A DNA stretch of 64,000 nucleotides from Pseudomonas agarici (GCF_900109755.1 NZ_FOAR01000008.1:1-64000); one strand, 5' to 3'. Counted from the first letter of the stretch, positions 25,047 to 35,142 are shown. A program made the numbers and translations. The notes: generated by a model not told the origin, from the letters alone.

Positions 25047-25580
25047 ATGGCGAAGAAGGAAAGTACCCAGCACAAGCTCGACCGCGTTCGCGCACCCAGG
25101 GTCCATATCACCTACGACGTGGACATTGGCGACGCGCAGGAAAAGAAGGAGCTGCCCTTTGTCGTCGGTGTGCTGGGCGACTTCTCCGGCAACCCGCTGG
25201 AGCCGCTGCCGAAACTCAAGGAGCGCAAATTCATTTTCATCGACCGCGATAACTTCAACGGCGTGCTTAAAGGCATCAAACCACGCTTGAGTTACCGGGT
25301 CGACAACACGCTGGCCAGGAACGGCACCCAGTTGGGCGTCGAGCTCAACTTCAACGCCCTCGAAGACTTCGAGCCGCAGAACGTGGTCAAGCAGGTCGAA
25401 CCGCTGCGCAAACTGCTGGAAGTACGCAACAAGTTGGCTGATCTACGCAACAAGATGGGCGGCAACGACAAACTCGAAGAGCTGCTCATGGACGTGTTGC
25501 AGAACACTGAAAAGTTGAAAACGCTAGGCAAGGAATTCGGCCGCGAAGCCGCCGTTCCAGCCACCGATGGCAAAGAGTAG
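25047..25580 (+). CDS. tssB: T6SS sheath small subunit TssB (VipA)
   Basis: 177-residue TssB. It pairs with TssC to build the contractile sheath around the Hcp tube. Family features: N-terminal 'ESTQHKLDRVRAPRVHITYDV' region (residues 4-24, cited in part), 'LPFVVGVLGDFSG' near 37-49 and 'KFIFIDRDNFN' near 62-72. Start at 25047 has AGGAG 6 nt upstream; the longer frame from 24993 is not supported. tssC follows 10 nt later. Confidence 0.97.
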   Translation: MAKKESTQHKLDRVRAPRVHITYDVDIGDAQEKKELPFVVGVLGDFSGNPLEPLPKLKERKFIFIDRDNFNGVLKGIKPRLSYRVDNTLARNGTQLGVELNFNALEDFEPQNVVKQVEPLRKLLEVRNKLADLRNKMGGNDKLEELLMDVLQNTEKLKTLGKEFGREAAVPATDGKE

Positions 25581-25590
25581 GAGCCTGACG

Positions 25591-27093
25591 ATGAACGACA
25601 AGCAAACCGTGACTCACCAGGACAACGATCTGGTTGCAGTGGAAAACTTCGCCCCGCCATCCTCGCTGCTCGATAGCATCATTTCGCAAAGCCGAGTGGC
25701 GCGCTCCGAGACCGAGCGCACCCGGACCCGCGACTTGATCGGCGAACTGGTCGGGCAGGTCCTGGAAGGCGAAATGACGCCGAGCAAAGACTTGATCGCC
25801 GTGCTCGATGCGCGCATCGCCGACATCGACGCAATGCTCTCCGAGCAAATGAACGAGATCATGCATGCCCGTGAATTCCAGTCGCTGGAGGCTTCGTGGC
25901 GCGGCCTGAAGTATCAGGTCGACCAGACCGAGACCAGCACCACGCTGAAAATCCACCTGCTCAACGCCTCGAAAAAAGACCTGGTGCGCGACCTCAAGGC
26001 CTCGTCCGAATTCGACCAGAGCGCACTGTTCAAAAAGATCTACGAGGAAGAATACGGCACCTTCGGCGGCGCGCCGTTCGGCATGCTGCTGGGCGACTAC
26101 GAGTTCAACCGCAGCCCGGAGGACATGTACCTGCTCGAAGAGATCTCCCATGTCGCGGCCGCCGCGCACGCACCGTTTATCTCGGCGGCCTCGCCCGAGC
26201 TGTTCGGCTGGGACTCCTTCACCGACATGTCCGGCCCACGTGACCTGGCGAAGATCTTCGACACCGTCGAGTACGCCAAGTGGAAGTCGTTCCGCGCCTC
26301 GGAAGATTCGCGATACATCGGCCTGACCCTGCCCCACGTGCTCGGTCGCCTGCCTTACGGCCCAGAGACCACTCCGGTGGAAGAGTTCAACTTCGTCGAA
26401 AGCGTCGATGGCCGCGACCACCACAAATACCTGTGGATGAACGCCGCTTACGCGTTGGGCACGCGGGTCACCGATGCGTTCTCGCGCTATGGCTGGTGCG
26501 TGGCGATTCGTGGCGTGGAAGGCGGTGGTCTGGTGGAGGGTCTGCCGACCCACACTTTCAAGACTGACGACGGCGAAATTGCGCTCAAATGCCCGACTGA
26601 AATCGCTATCACCGACCGCCGTGAAAAAGAGTTGTCGGACCTGGGTTTCATTCCCCTGGTGCACTGCAAGGGTACCGACTATGCGGCGTTTTTCGGCACC
26701 CAGTCGGCGCAGAAGCAAAAGCAATACAACACCGACATCGCCAACGCCAACGCGCGCCTTTCCGCGCAGTTGCAGTACATCTTCGCCACCTCGCGTATCG
26801 CTCACTACATGAAAGCGATCATGCGCGACAAGATCGGCAGCTTTGCCTCGCGCAAGGACGTCGAATTGTTCCTCAACAAGTGGCTGTCGGGTTATGTGTT
26901 GCTGGACGACACCGCCAGCCAGGAAGCCAAGGCCAAGTTTCCGCTGCGCGAAGCCCGCGCCGAAGTGTTTGAAGTACCAGGCAAGCCTGGGGTGTACAAG
27001 GCTGTGACATACCTGCGTCCCCACTACCAATTGGACGAACTGACGGCATCGCTGCGTCTGGTCGCAGAGCTGCCACCGTCAACTCGCAGTTGA
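25591..27093 (+). CDS. tssC: T6SS sheath large subunit TssC (VipB)
   Basis: 500-residue TssC, the larger sheath protein whose N-terminal domain packs against TssB and whose C-terminal part is the ClpV-accessible outer layer after contraction. Recognisable segments: 'EFQSLEASWRGLKYQVD' near 98-114, 'FGMLLGDYEF' near 163-172, 'SPELFGWDSF' near 200-209 and 'SRIAHYMKAIMRDKIG' near 402-417. Start at 25591 follows AGGAG of the tssB end; the upstream in-frame start would lie inside tssB. Confidence 0.97.
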   Translation: MNDKQTVTHQDNDLVAVENFAPPSSLLDSIISQSRVARSETERTRTRDLIGELVGQVLEGEMTPSKDLIAVLDARIADIDAMLSEQMNEIMHAREFQSLEASWRGLKYQVDQTETSTTLKIHLLNASKKDLVRDLKASSEFDQSALFKKIYEEEYGTFGGAPFGMLLGDYEFNRSPEDMYLLEEISHVAAAAHAPFISAASPELFGWDSFTDMSGPRDLAKIFDTVEYAKWKSFRASEDSRYIGLTLPHVLGRLPYGPETTPVEEFNFVESVDGRDHHKYLWMNAAYALGTRVTDAFSRYGWCVAIRGVEGGGLVEGLPTHTFKTDDGEIALKCPTEIAITDRREKELSDLGFIPLVHCKGTDYAAFFGTQSAQKQKQYNTDIANANARLSAQLQYIFATSRIAHYMKAIMRDKIGSFASRKDVELFLNKWLSGYVLLDDTASQEAKAKFPLREARAEVFEVPGKPGVYKAVTYLRPHYQLDELTASLRLVAELPPSTRS

Positions 27094-27117
27094 TCGAACG
27101 CTGCCAGGGAGGCAACC

Positions 27118-27600
27118 ATGAGTAGTCAACACAAGTTGTTGCCTTCATTGCTGGATCGACTGCTGGACGATCGTGCGCATCAGTCCATTGAAGCATCATC
27201 GCAGCGCTTGTGTTCGGTGGCCGATTACAAGGCCAGCATCGTGCGTGACCTGGAGATCCTGGTGAATACCCGCCAGTCCCTGGTGGCGGGCGAACTGGAG
27301 GGTTTTGCCAATCTGGGTGGAACCATCCTCGACTACGGCATGCCCGATTTCACTAGCAAGAGCGTGCTCGATCCCCAGGATCGTCTGCTGATCCAGCGTC
27401 AGCTAGAAAGAGCCATCACGGTCGGTGACCGACGCTTTCGCAGCGTGAAAGTACAACTGCTCGCACAACAAATCGGCCAACGCGCGCTGACATTTCGTGT
27501 GGATGCAGTTTTGCGTCTGCAAGACATTTCGCGTCAGGTCTCCTTCGATGCGGTGCTGCAGGTCAACACCCAGGAATACAAAGTGCGAAATCTCAACTGA
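27118..27600 (+). CDS. tssE: T6SS baseplate protein TssE (gp25-like)
   Basis: 160-residue gp25-like wedge protein that initiates sheath polymerisation on the baseplate. The gp25 core is visible as 'SIVRDLEILVNTRQ' near residues 40-53, with the conserved 'EIL(V)NTR' segment, then 'LANLGGTILDYGMPDF'-like sequence near 62-77 (here 'FANLGG'). Its stop shares one base with the tssF start (TGATG). Confidence 0.95.
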   Translation: MSSQHKLLPSLLDRLLDDRAHQSIEASSQRLCSVADYKASIVRDLEILVNTRQSLVAGELEGFANLGGTILDYGMPDFTSKSVLDPQDRLLIQRQLERAITVGDRRFRSVKVQLLAQQIGQRALTFRVDAVLRLQDISRQVSFDAVLQVNTQEYKVRNLN

Positions 27601-29432
27601 TGCTCGACGATCTGCTGCCCTATTATGAAAAGGAACTCTCGCACTTGCGCTTTTTGGGCCAGGAGTTTGCGAGTCAGTATCCGAAAATCGCTTCGCGGTT
27701 GCTCATCGAGGGCGATAGCTGCGAAGACCCGCACACCGAACGGTTGATCGAGGCCTTCTCGTTCCTGTCGGCGCGCGTGCACAAAAAACTCGATGATGAA
27801 TTCCCGGAAATCGTCGAAGCTTTTCTTGAAGTTCTTTACCCGCATTACCTGCGCCCTACTCCGTCAATGTCGATTGTCGAGTTCAATCTCGGTAAGCAGG
27901 AAAAGATCACCGAAGCCTACCGCGTGGCCCGCCACACCGAGCTGCATGCCAATCCCGTGGACGGCGTGGTCTGTAAGTTCCGCACCTGCTACCCGGTGGA
28001 GTTGTGGCCGGTGGCAGTGCAAGAGGCGTCGTTTATCGAGATGGAACGCTCGGCGTTCAACGGCCACAGCGCCGACTTGGTCGCGCGTCTGCGCATTGGC
28101 CTGGTCGCCACCTCGGATGTGCTGTTTGGCAAGATGGAACTGGACAGCCTACGGTTTTTCCTCGACGGCGAAAGCACGCTGATGCTGCAATTGTACGAAC
28201 TGCTGTTCAACAACCTGGCAAAGGCCACCTTGGTGTTCGAGGATGAAGGCCGCACCCGCGAAGTGGCCCTACCCATCGGCGCCTTGAAGGCGGTCGGCTA
28301 TCAGCTGGATGAAGGCCTGGTGGATTACTCCGAGCGTTCGTTCCTGGGCTACCGGTTGCTCCATGAATACTTCACCTTCCCCGACAAATTCATGTTTTTC
28401 GACCTCTGCGGCTTTGCACGCATCCTTGCGGGCAAGGCCGTGGAGAACGTCGAGATCAATTTCTACTTTTCCGATTACGACCTCACGGACCGTCTGGTTC
28501 GCCTGACGCAAAATATTGACCGTAATAACTTCAAGCTCAACTGCACGCCGATCATCAATCTGTTCCGCCAGCAGGCCGAGCCGATCAAGCTGACTCATGC
28601 CCAACATGAGTATGCGGTAACCCCAGATGTGCGCCTGCGAAGCTCTTCGGAAGTGGTCTCGATTGACCGCGTGCTCCGCGTGAAAAAAATCGGCGGCACC
28701 GACCAGGTCGGCACCTGCCATCCGTTCTTTGAACCGCGTGGCGAGCAGGGCGCAGGCAGCAGCTTCTGGATTGCCCGCCGCCGTGCCGTGCAAACCCAGC
28801 AACGCGATGGCTCGAACATGTTTATCCGGGTGGTGGACCGCAACTTGGAGATGATCGACTCGAACAACGACACCTTGAGCATCCGCCTGACTTGCAGCAA
28901 CCGCGACCTGCCGCTGATGCTGCCGTTTGGCGGCGAACGCGGCGACTTCAATATCCCGGCCAATTCGGTCATCAAGGACATCCGCTGCCTGCGCAAGCCG
29001 ACCGCAAGCGTGCGGGTACCGCTGGGTAACGGGGTAATCTGGCGGTTGATTTCGCACCTTTCGCTCAACCACATGTCGTTGGTGTCCAAGGGGCGCGAAG
29101 TGCTGCTGGAACTGCTCTCCCTCTACAACTATCGCAACCTTTCGGCGATCCGCAAACAGATCAACGGCATCGTCTCGGTCACCAGCGAGCCGGTGGTTGC
29201 GCGTATAGGCCACCCGCGCCCGAACTTTGTGCGTGGCGTGGGTATCACCTTGAAATTCGACGAAAGCCAATACACCGGCAGTGGTGTGTTTTTGTTCGGC
29301 ATGGTGCTCGACCATTTCTTCGGTCAGTACTGCACGATGAACAGCTTTACCCAATTAACCCTTCGCACCTTGCAACGCGAAAAGAGAGTGGTCCAATGGC
29401 CTGCGCGAACCGGCGATCAACCCCTGGTCTGA
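27600..29432 (+). CDS. tssF: T6SS baseplate protein TssF
   Basis: 610-residue TssF (VasA/ImpG family), a wedge component of the baseplate that binds TssE, TssG and TssK. The N-terminus 'DLLPYYEKELSHLRFLGQEFA' (cited in part) with 'YPKIASRL' and 'DPHTERLIEAFSFLSARV' near 40-57 is the family signature. Length is standard (580-640). Overlaps tssE by 1 nt and tssG by 37 nt, indicating tight translational coupling. Confidence 0.97.
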   Translation: MLDDLLPYYEKELSHLRFLGQEFASQYPKIASRLLIEGDSCEDPHTERLIEAFSFLSARVHKKLDDEFPEIVEAFLEVLYPHYLRPTPSMSIVEFNLGKQEKITEAYRVARHTELHANPVDGVVCKFRTCYPVELWPVAVQEASFIEMERSAFNGHSADLVARLRIGLVATSDVLFGKMELDSLRFFLDGESTLMLQLYELLFNNLAKATLVFEDEGRTREVALPIGALKAVGYQLDEGLVDYSERSFLGYRLLHEYFTFPDKFMFFDLCGFARILAGKAVENVEINFYFSDYDLTDRLVRLTQNIDRNNFKLNCTPIINLFRQQAEPIKLTHAQHEYAVTPDVRLRSSSEVVSIDRVLRVKKIGGTDQVGTCHPFFEPRGEQGAGSSFWIARRRAVQTQQRDGSNMFIRVVDRNLEMIDSNNDTLSIRLTCSNRDLPLMLPFGGERGDFNIPANSVIKDIRCLRKPTASVRVPLGNGVIWRLISHLSLNHMSLVSKGREVLLELLSLYNYRNLSAIRKQINGIVSVTSEPVVARIGHPRPNFVRGVGITLKFDESQYTGSGVFLFGMVLDHFFGQYCTMNSFTQLTLRTLQREKRVVQWPARTGDQPLV

Positions 29433-30466
29433 TCGACCAGGCCAGGGCCGAGCCGCATCGATTCGAGTTCTTTCAATTGGTGCGCTTGCTGCGCCTGCAC
29501 TACAGCAGAACCGGGCGCATGGACTTGGAAACCCGGCCGCATGAAGACCCGTTGCGTTTTCGCTCACAACTGTCGCTCAATTTCCCCGCCAGCGAAGTCA
29601 GCGATTTGCAGTTCGAGCACGCCCACAACGTGTCGGCAGCGGGCCTGCCACTGACCGAGGTGGAGGTGACTTTCATGGGCCTGGTGGGACCGTCCGGGGT
29701 ACTACCACGCCCATATACCGAGCTGTTGATGGAACGCCACATCCAATACCGTGACGATGCGGCGCATGCGTTCCTGGATATTTTCTCGCACCGCATGACC
29801 ACGCTGTTTTACGAAGCCTGGCAGAAGTACAAGTTCTACATCGAGTACGAGCGCCACGGCACCTCTGGGTTTGATCGCTACCTGCTCAACCTCGTGGGTT
29901 TAGGGCCGCAAGCGCAGAAGCAAAAGTTCGACAAAGACGCCTCGCCGCTGCGTCGCGAACTGTTCAGCTACTTCTCGGGGATGTTCGCGCAAAAGCCGCG
30001 CAACACCCTGAACCTGCAAGTGATGCTGAGCTTCTATTTTTCGCTGCCGTTCAAGGTCAAGCCATTCGCCGGTCGCTGGCTGCACCTGGGCACCGATCAG
30101 CGCACCCGACTGGGTCGCAAGAACGCCGTGCTCGGACAAAGCGCCGTCGCCGGCAACCGGGTCTGGGACTATCAATCGTGCGTGCGCATCGAACTGGGAC
30201 CGCTGGAGCTGGCCGATTACCAGCGTTTCCTGCCGGGTACGGTGGATTACCAGAAGCTGGTCGAGCTGGTGCGCTTTTATGTCGGTGCCGAGCTGGACTT
30301 TCAATTGGCCCCCAGGCTCAAGCGCGAAGCTGTACCGGTCGCCCGCCTGGGGCGCCAGGGCAATGTTTCCCTGGGGCGGCTTGGCTGGCTCAAACCTCCC
30401 GGTGTCGACGTGGAGCCTTCCCGTTGCGCCCTCTTTCACATTCCTTTTGATGGGGTCTGCCTGTGA
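29396..30466 (+). CDS. tssG: T6SS baseplate protein TssG
   Basis: 356-residue TssG (VasB/ImpH family), the second wedge protein. Family marks: 'HRFEFFQLVRLLRLH' near residues 21-35, 'PHEDPLRFRSQLSLNFPASEV' near 47-67 (cited in part) and 'FMGLVGPSGVLPRPYTELL' near 93-111. The start lies inside tssF; a TssF-TssG overlap of this kind is common. The stop overlaps the GTG start of clpV. Confidence 0.96.
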   Translation: MACANRRSTPGLIDQARAEPHRFEFFQLVRLLRLHYSRTGRMDLETRPHEDPLRFRSQLSLNFPASEVSDLQFEHAHNVSAAGLPLTEVEVTFMGLVGPSGVLPRPYTELLMERHIQYRDDAAHAFLDIFSHRMTTLFYEAWQKYKFYIEYERHGTSGFDRYLLNLVGLGPQAQKQKFDKDASPLRRELFSYFSGMFAQKPRNTLNLQVMLSFYFSLPFKVKPFAGRWLHLGTDQRTRLGRKNAVLGQSAVAGNRVWDYQSCVRIELGPLELADYQRFLPGTVDYQKLVELVRFYVGAELDFQLAPRLKREAVPVARLGRQGNVSLGRLGWLKPPGVDVEPSRCALFHIPFDGVCL

Positions 30467-33060
30467 ACCTGAAGTCCCTGTTTGCCAAGTTGAACGACAA
30501 CAGCCGCACTGCCACCGAAGGTGCCGCGGCGTTGTGCCTCTCGGAAAACCATTACGACGTCGAAGTCGAGCACTTGCTGCTGCAGTTGTTGGATACCAGC
30601 GACAACGACTTGCCGGCCATCCTGCGCCACTACGATGTAGTGCCAGATCGTCTGCAAACGCAGTTGATGACAGCCTTGGGCACGTTCAAAAAAGGCAATA
30701 CACGCACGCCCGCACTGTCCCCGCATATCACGCGAATGATCGAACAGGCGTGGGTACTAGCGTCTATCGAGTTCGGCGAGGCGCAGATTCGCACCGGTCA
30801 CCTGGTGCACGCCTTGCTCGACGATGACGAGCTGCGCCGGGTGATCATCGGCTCCGCGCCTGAGTTGGAAAAAATCAATGCGGATGACCTGCGCCTGAAC
30901 TTCAGTGCGCTGGTTGAAGGCAGCGTCGAGTCCCAACTTGCCAAACCATTGACAAGCGCCAGCAGCGCCAGTCCGATGAAGGGCAACGGCAAGACTCCGG
31001 CGCTGGATCAATACACCATCAACCTCACCCAAAGCGCACGCGACGGCCGCATCGACCCGGTGCTCGGTCGCGAGTTCGAAGTACGCCAGATGGTCGACAT
31101 CCTGACCCGCCGTCGCCAGAACAACCCCATCCTGACCGGCGAGGCCGGCGTGGGTAAAACCGCCGTGGTCGAAGGCCTGGCATTGCGTATCGTCCAGGGC
31201 GATGTACCGGCGGTACTCAAGGACGTCGCGCTGCACACCCTCGACCTGGGCTTGTTGCAAGCGGGCGCCGGAGTGAAAGGCGAGTTCGAAAACCGCCTCA
31301 AATCGGTGATCGAAGAAACTAAGCGCAGCCTGCACCCGATCATTCTGTTTATCGATGAAGCCCATACGCTGATCGGTTCCGGTGGCCAGGCCGGGCAAAA
31401 CGATGCCGCCAACCTGCTCAAGCCGGCGCTGGCTCGCGGTGAGTTGCGCACCATCGCTGCCACCACCTGGGCGGAATATAAAAAGTACTTCGAAAAAGAC
31501 GCCGCCCTCGCCCGCCGCTTCCAGGTGGTCAAGGTTGAAGAGCCCGACGAAGACAAAGCCATCCACATGCTGCGTGGCCTGCTCGCAAAAATGCAAGAGC
31601 ACCACCAGGTCACCGTGATGGACGAAGCGCTGGTGCAGGCCGTGCGCCTGTCCCACCGCTACATCACTGGCCGCCAGTTGCCGGACAAAGCGGTCAGCGT
31701 GCTCGACACCGCGTGCGCCCGCGTCGCCCTCGGCCAGTCGGCACAGCCTGGACCGCTGGAGGACTGCAAACGCCAGATCGATAACCTCCAGGCCGAAATC
31801 GCCGTGCTGGAACAGGAAGCCGCTAAAGGCAGCGATCATGCCCGCCGCTTGAGCGCCCTGATCGAACAACTGCGTGCGGAACAAACCCTCCGCCAAACAT
31901 TGGAACAGCAGTGGAAGCGCGAGCGGGAGCTGGTGGAAAAACTTGGCGCACTGAGCACACCGGAACAGGGCCCACCGGATGCCAACCAACTCGCCGCCGT
32001 GCGCGCCGAGTTGGCCAGTGTCCAGGGCGAGCAGCCACTGGTCCACGCACTGGTCGACGGTGGCACCATTGGCGAAGTGATTTCCGGCTGGACCGCCATC
32101 CCGCTGGGCAAGATGCTGCGCGACGAAATCGACACCGTACAACGCCTGCCCGAGCTGTTGGGCGAACGTGTGTTGGGTCAGGACCACGCTTTAGTGGAAA
32201 TCGGCAAGCGCATCAAAATTTCCCGCGCACGCATGGAGGATCCAAACAAGCCGATCGGCGTATTCCTGCTGCTCGGCCCCAGTGGCGTCGGCAAGACCGA
32301 AACCGCGCTGGCCCTCGCCGATACCCTGTACGGCGGCGAACGTAACCTCATCACAATCAATATGTCCGAATATCAGGAAGCCCACACGGTGTCGAGTCTC
32401 AAAGGTTCGCCACCGGGCTACGTCGGTTATGGTGAAGGTGGCGTGTTGACCGAAGCGGTTCGACGCAAGCCTTACAGCGTGGTGCTGCTCGACGAAGTGG
32501 AAAAGGCTCACCCGGATGTGCTTGAGCTGTTTTTCCAGGTCTTCGACAAAGGCGTGCTAGACGATGGCGAAGGTCGCGAGATCAACTTCCGCAATACGGT
32601 GATCCTGCTCACCGCCAACACCGGCACCGACCGCATCATGCAGCGGTGCTGGAACAGCGAGGAGCAACCGACGCCGGACGAGCTGGTCGAGGGGCTGCGT
32701 GACGAGCTCAATCAGGTGTTCAAGCCAGCCTTCCTCGGCCGTTTGACGGTAGTGCCGTACTACCCGGTCAAAGACATAATTCTCGAACGCATCGTCGCGC
32801 TAAAACTGGCGCGCATTCGCCAGCGCTTCGAACGCAATCACCATGCATTGCTGGGCTACGACGAAGCCTTGGTCAAGGCGATTGCCTCGCGCTGCACCGA
32901 AGTCGATAGCGGCGCCCGCAATATCGACAACATCCTTTCGAAAACCCTGATGCCGGAGCTCGCTCAGCGTGTACTGGAGCGGATGGCGCAGGACAAACCG
33001 ATTGAGAGCTTGACCATCGGGCTGGGCAGCGACGGTGACTTCACCTACAGCCTGATCTGA
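30463..33060 (+). CDS. tssH: T6SS ATPase TssH (ClpV)
   Basis: 865-residue AAA+ unfoldase that recycles contracted TssBC sheaths. Starts at GTG 30463, overlapping the tssG stop. Layout: Clp N-domain (residues ~1-150) that recognises TssC, first AAA+ module with Walker A GEAGVGKT near 226-233 and Walker B 'ILFIDEAH', a coiled-coil middle region ~430-520, second AAA+ module with GPSGVGKT near 605-612 and 'VVLLDEVEKAH', and the C-terminal D2-small domain. Length agrees with ClpV (850-900). Confidence 0.97.
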   Translation: MNLKSLFAKLNDNSRTATEGAAALCLSENHYDVEVEHLLLQLLDTSDNDLPAILRHYDVVPDRLQTQLMTALGTFKKGNTRTPALSPHITRMIEQAWVLASIEFGEAQIRTGHLVHALLDDDELRRVIIGSAPELEKINADDLRLNFSALVEGSVESQLAKPLTSASSASPMKGNGKTPALDQYTINLTQSARDGRIDPVLGREFEVRQMVDILTRRRQNNPILTGEAGVGKTAVVEGLALRIVQGDVPAVLKDVALHTLDLGLLQAGAGVKGEFENRLKSVIEETKRSLHPIILFIDEAHTLIGSGGQAGQNDAANLLKPALARGELRTIAATTWAEYKKYFEKDAALARRFQVVKVEEPDEDKAIHMLRGLLAKMQEHHQVTVMDEALVQAVRLSHRYITGRQLPDKAVSVLDTACARVALGQSAQPGPLEDCKRQIDNLQAEIAVLEQEAAKGSDHARRLSALIEQLRAEQTLRQTLEQQWKRERELVEKLGALSTPEQGPPDANQLAAVRAELASVQGEQPLVHALVDGGTIGEVISGWTAIPLGKMLRDEIDTVQRLPELLGERVLGQDHALVEIGKRIKISRARMEDPNKPIGVFLLLGPSGVGKTETALALADTLYGGERNLITINMSEYQEAHTVSSLKGSPPGYVGYGEGGVLTEAVRRKPYSVVLLDEVEKAHPDVLELFFQVFDKGVLDDGEGREINFRNTVILLTANTGTDRIMQRCWNSEEQPTPDELVEGLRDELNQVFKPAFLGRLTVVPYYPVKDIILERIVALKLARIRQRFERNHHALLGYDEALVKAIASRCTEVDSGARNIDNILSKTLMPELAQRVLERMAQDKPIESLTIGLGSDGDFTYSLI

Positions 33061-33082
33061 TCGATCACTACGAGTAGCAGTT

Positions 33083-33802
33083 ATGGACACGAAACAAAAG
33101 CCAGCCCTGGCAGCCGGCATGGTAGCTCTGGTAATGACGGCGATACTCACCGGGTGTGGCGTCACTGACCGCATCGGCAAACGCACCGACGACACCTGGA
33201 TGGGCGACCTGTTTTACAGCGACAACGAAAAGCTGATCTTGAGCACCTACGCCGGTAATCAGCTCAACCTGGACACCTCCGGCAAACCGCTATCGGTGGT
33301 GCTGCACGTCTACCAATTGAGCTCGCTGGAGCGCTTTGCCGCAGTATCCGCCGACGATTTGTCGGCCGCGCCGCAGCCAGCCCTGGGCAACACGCTGATC
33401 GAGGAGCGTGAAATCGTCCTGCTGCCCGGCATGGGCCAGACCGATACCTGGCCGTTGAATAAAGCCACGCGCTATGTCGGCGTCGCAGGCTTCTTCCGCA
33501 GCGACGAAGACAGTCAGTGGAAGGTCGCCTTCGACGCTAACTCGTTGCGCAAGGACGGCATCTGGTTCTCCTCCAATGGCGTGCGGGTGTTGGCCGACTT
33601 CTACTCGGTGCAGGCAGTGCGCGGCATGGATGTGCTGAACCGCCCCAAGACGCAGGCGCCAATTGCCGACACCCCACCGGCCCTGGCGATACCTAAGCCG
33701 GTCAGCGACAGGGTGCAGAAGCAAGCGATGGACATGGCTGCCAGCGCTGCGAAAAAGGCCGCCGATACGCCAATGAATTCTCTATTAGAAGGCGCTAAAT
33801 GA
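33083..33802 (+). CDS. tssJ: T6SS outer-membrane lipoprotein TssJ, extended C-terminus
   Basis: 239-residue lipoprotein with lipobox LTGC (Cys25). TssJ sits in the outer membrane and holds the periplasmic end of TssM. The beta-sandwich is visible as 'LNLDTSGKPLSVVLHVYQLSS' (residues ~53-73, cited in part), 'LIEEREIVLLPG' and 'YVGVAGFFRSDEDSQWKV'. The protein is longer than usual (about 150-190): residues ~185-239 form a Pro/Ala-rich helical tail ('PALAIPKPVSDRV', 'AASAAKKAAD'). ATGA overlap with tssK. Confidence 0.93.
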   Translation: MDTKQKPALAAGMVALVMTAILTGCGVTDRIGKRTDDTWMGDLFYSDNEKLILSTYAGNQLNLDTSGKPLSVVLHVYQLSSLERFAAVSADDLSAAPQPALGNTLIEEREIVLLPGMGQTDTWPLNKATRYVGVAGFFRSDEDSQWKVAFDANSLRKDGIWFSSNGVRVLADFYSVQAVRGMDVLNRPKTQAPIADTPPALAIPKPVSDRVQKQAMDMAASAAKKAADTPMNSLLEGAK

Positions 33803-35142
33803 GTAAGCAAAGCCGTGTGATGTGGTCGGAAGGTATGTTCCTCTTGCCGCAGCATTTCCAATATCAGGATGAGTTTCATCAACATCAGTTGGCCGAGTCG
33901 ACCCTACGCAGTACGCCGTTTCACTGGGGCGTGCAAACGCTGCTGATTGACGAAGAAGCTCTGGCCACCGGTACCTTGCGCCTGATTCGGCTGAAACTGG
34001 TGTTCCCCGATGGCAGCTTGTTTGACGCGCCCCAGCACGACCCGCTGCCGGCGGCACGGGACTTGAAGGAGTTACTCAAGGGCAATGACCTCAAGGTATA
34101 TGCCGCGCTCAAGCTGCCGGAGCCATTCGGCCTGAACTACATCGAAGACGGCCAAGAGCAAAAGAGCGCCCGGCGTTTTCGCAAGCAGTTCGATACCCTG
34201 CCTGATCTCAATGAGGGCGACCTGGAAAATGAAATCACCAGCTTGCGCCTGAACGTAGTGATGCTGATCGACGGTGACAACCTGGACGGCTACAGCTACT
34301 GCCCGATTGCCCGGCTGTCGCGCAATAACATCGGCGGCTTCAACCTGGATGCGCATTTTGTCCACCCGACGCTGCATGTCGGCACCCATGAAACGTTGGT
34401 CGGTCTAGGTAAGCGTCTGCTCGGCGCCTTGCAGTCCAAGAACAAGGCGTTGTCAGGGCGACGTCGTGAGCGCGCCGACCAGATCGCCGAGTTTGGTTCC
34501 AGCGACGTCACCTTGTTCTGGCTGTTGAACACGGTCAACCGTGCCTGCCCGAATCTGGCGCACTTGCTGGCCCACCCTCGCCTGCACCCCGAGCGCTTGT
34601 ATCTGTTCCTCGCGGAGCTTGCCGGCGGTTTGCTGACGTTTTCCCTGGACACCCAGCTCAATGATATTCCCGAGTACGACCACCATGATCCGGCGGCCTC
34701 TTTGGTCAAGCTCGACGAGATGATCCGGGTGCTGCTCGACAACGTGATTCCGAACCAATGCATCGTCATCAACCTGACCCAGACCAAACCGTCTTATTGG
34801 CAGGGTCAGTTGCTCGACCCGCGCCTGACCGAAGCCGACTTCTACCTCTCGGTGCATGCCGACATGCCCGGCTCCAACCTGCTGGAACTGGTGCCGCGGG
34901 CAATCAAGGTGGGATCGCCGGAAGACATCGAAGTGGTGGTCAACAGTGCGATGCCGGGCGTCACGTTGAATCACTCGACACGTTTGCCTAATGCGATTCC
35001 AGTGCGCCTGGACAACCATTATTTCTCCATCGAACCCCATGGCCGGGTGTATGAGCGGATGATGAATGCCCAGGCCATCTCCTTTTATGCGCCCAGCGCT
35101 TTTACCAATCTCAAGCTTGAACTGATGGCGGTACTCAAATGA
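33799..35142 (+). CDS. tssK: T6SS baseplate-membrane connector TssK
   Basis: 447-residue TssK, the trimeric adaptor joining the baseplate to the TssJLM membrane complex. The N-terminus 'VMWSEGMFLLPQHFQYQDEF' is the family signature (residues 7-26). The C-terminal receptor-binding head ends with 'FYAPSAFTNLKLELMAVLK'. Overlaps tssJ and tssL by four bases each, as is usual for the J-K-L block. Confidence 0.97.
   Translation: MSKQSRVMWSEGMFLLPQHFQYQDEFHQHQLAESTLRSTPFHWGVQTLLIDEEALATGTLRLIRLKLVFPDGSLFDAPQHDPLPAARDLKELLKGNDLKVYAALKLPEPFGLNYIEDGQEQKSARRFRKQFDTLPDLNEGDLENEITSLRLNVVMLIDGDNLDGYSYCPIARLSRNNIGGFNLDAHFVHPTLHVGTHETLVGLGKRLLGALQSKNKALSGRRRERADQIAEFGSSDVTLFWLLNTVNRACPNLAHLLAHPRLHPERLYLFLAELAGGLLTFSLDTQLNDIPEYDHHDPAASLVKLDEMIRVLLDNVIPNQCIVINLTQTKPSYWQGQLLDPRLTEADFYLSVHADMPGSNLLELVPRAIKVGSPEDIEVVVNSAMPGVTLNHSTRLPNAIPVRLDNHYFSIEPHGRVYERMMNAQAISFYAPSAFTNLKLELMAVLK

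Noticed and set aside
25486..27030. 514-codon open frame on the minus strand opposite tssC
   Set aside because: Exact antisense of a clear tssC gene in GC-rich DNA; the product has no recognisable domain and no ribosome binding site.
30757..32187. 476-codon minus-strand frame opposite clpV
   Set aside because: Shadow of clpV codon bias; the translation is His/Gln/Gly-rich filler.
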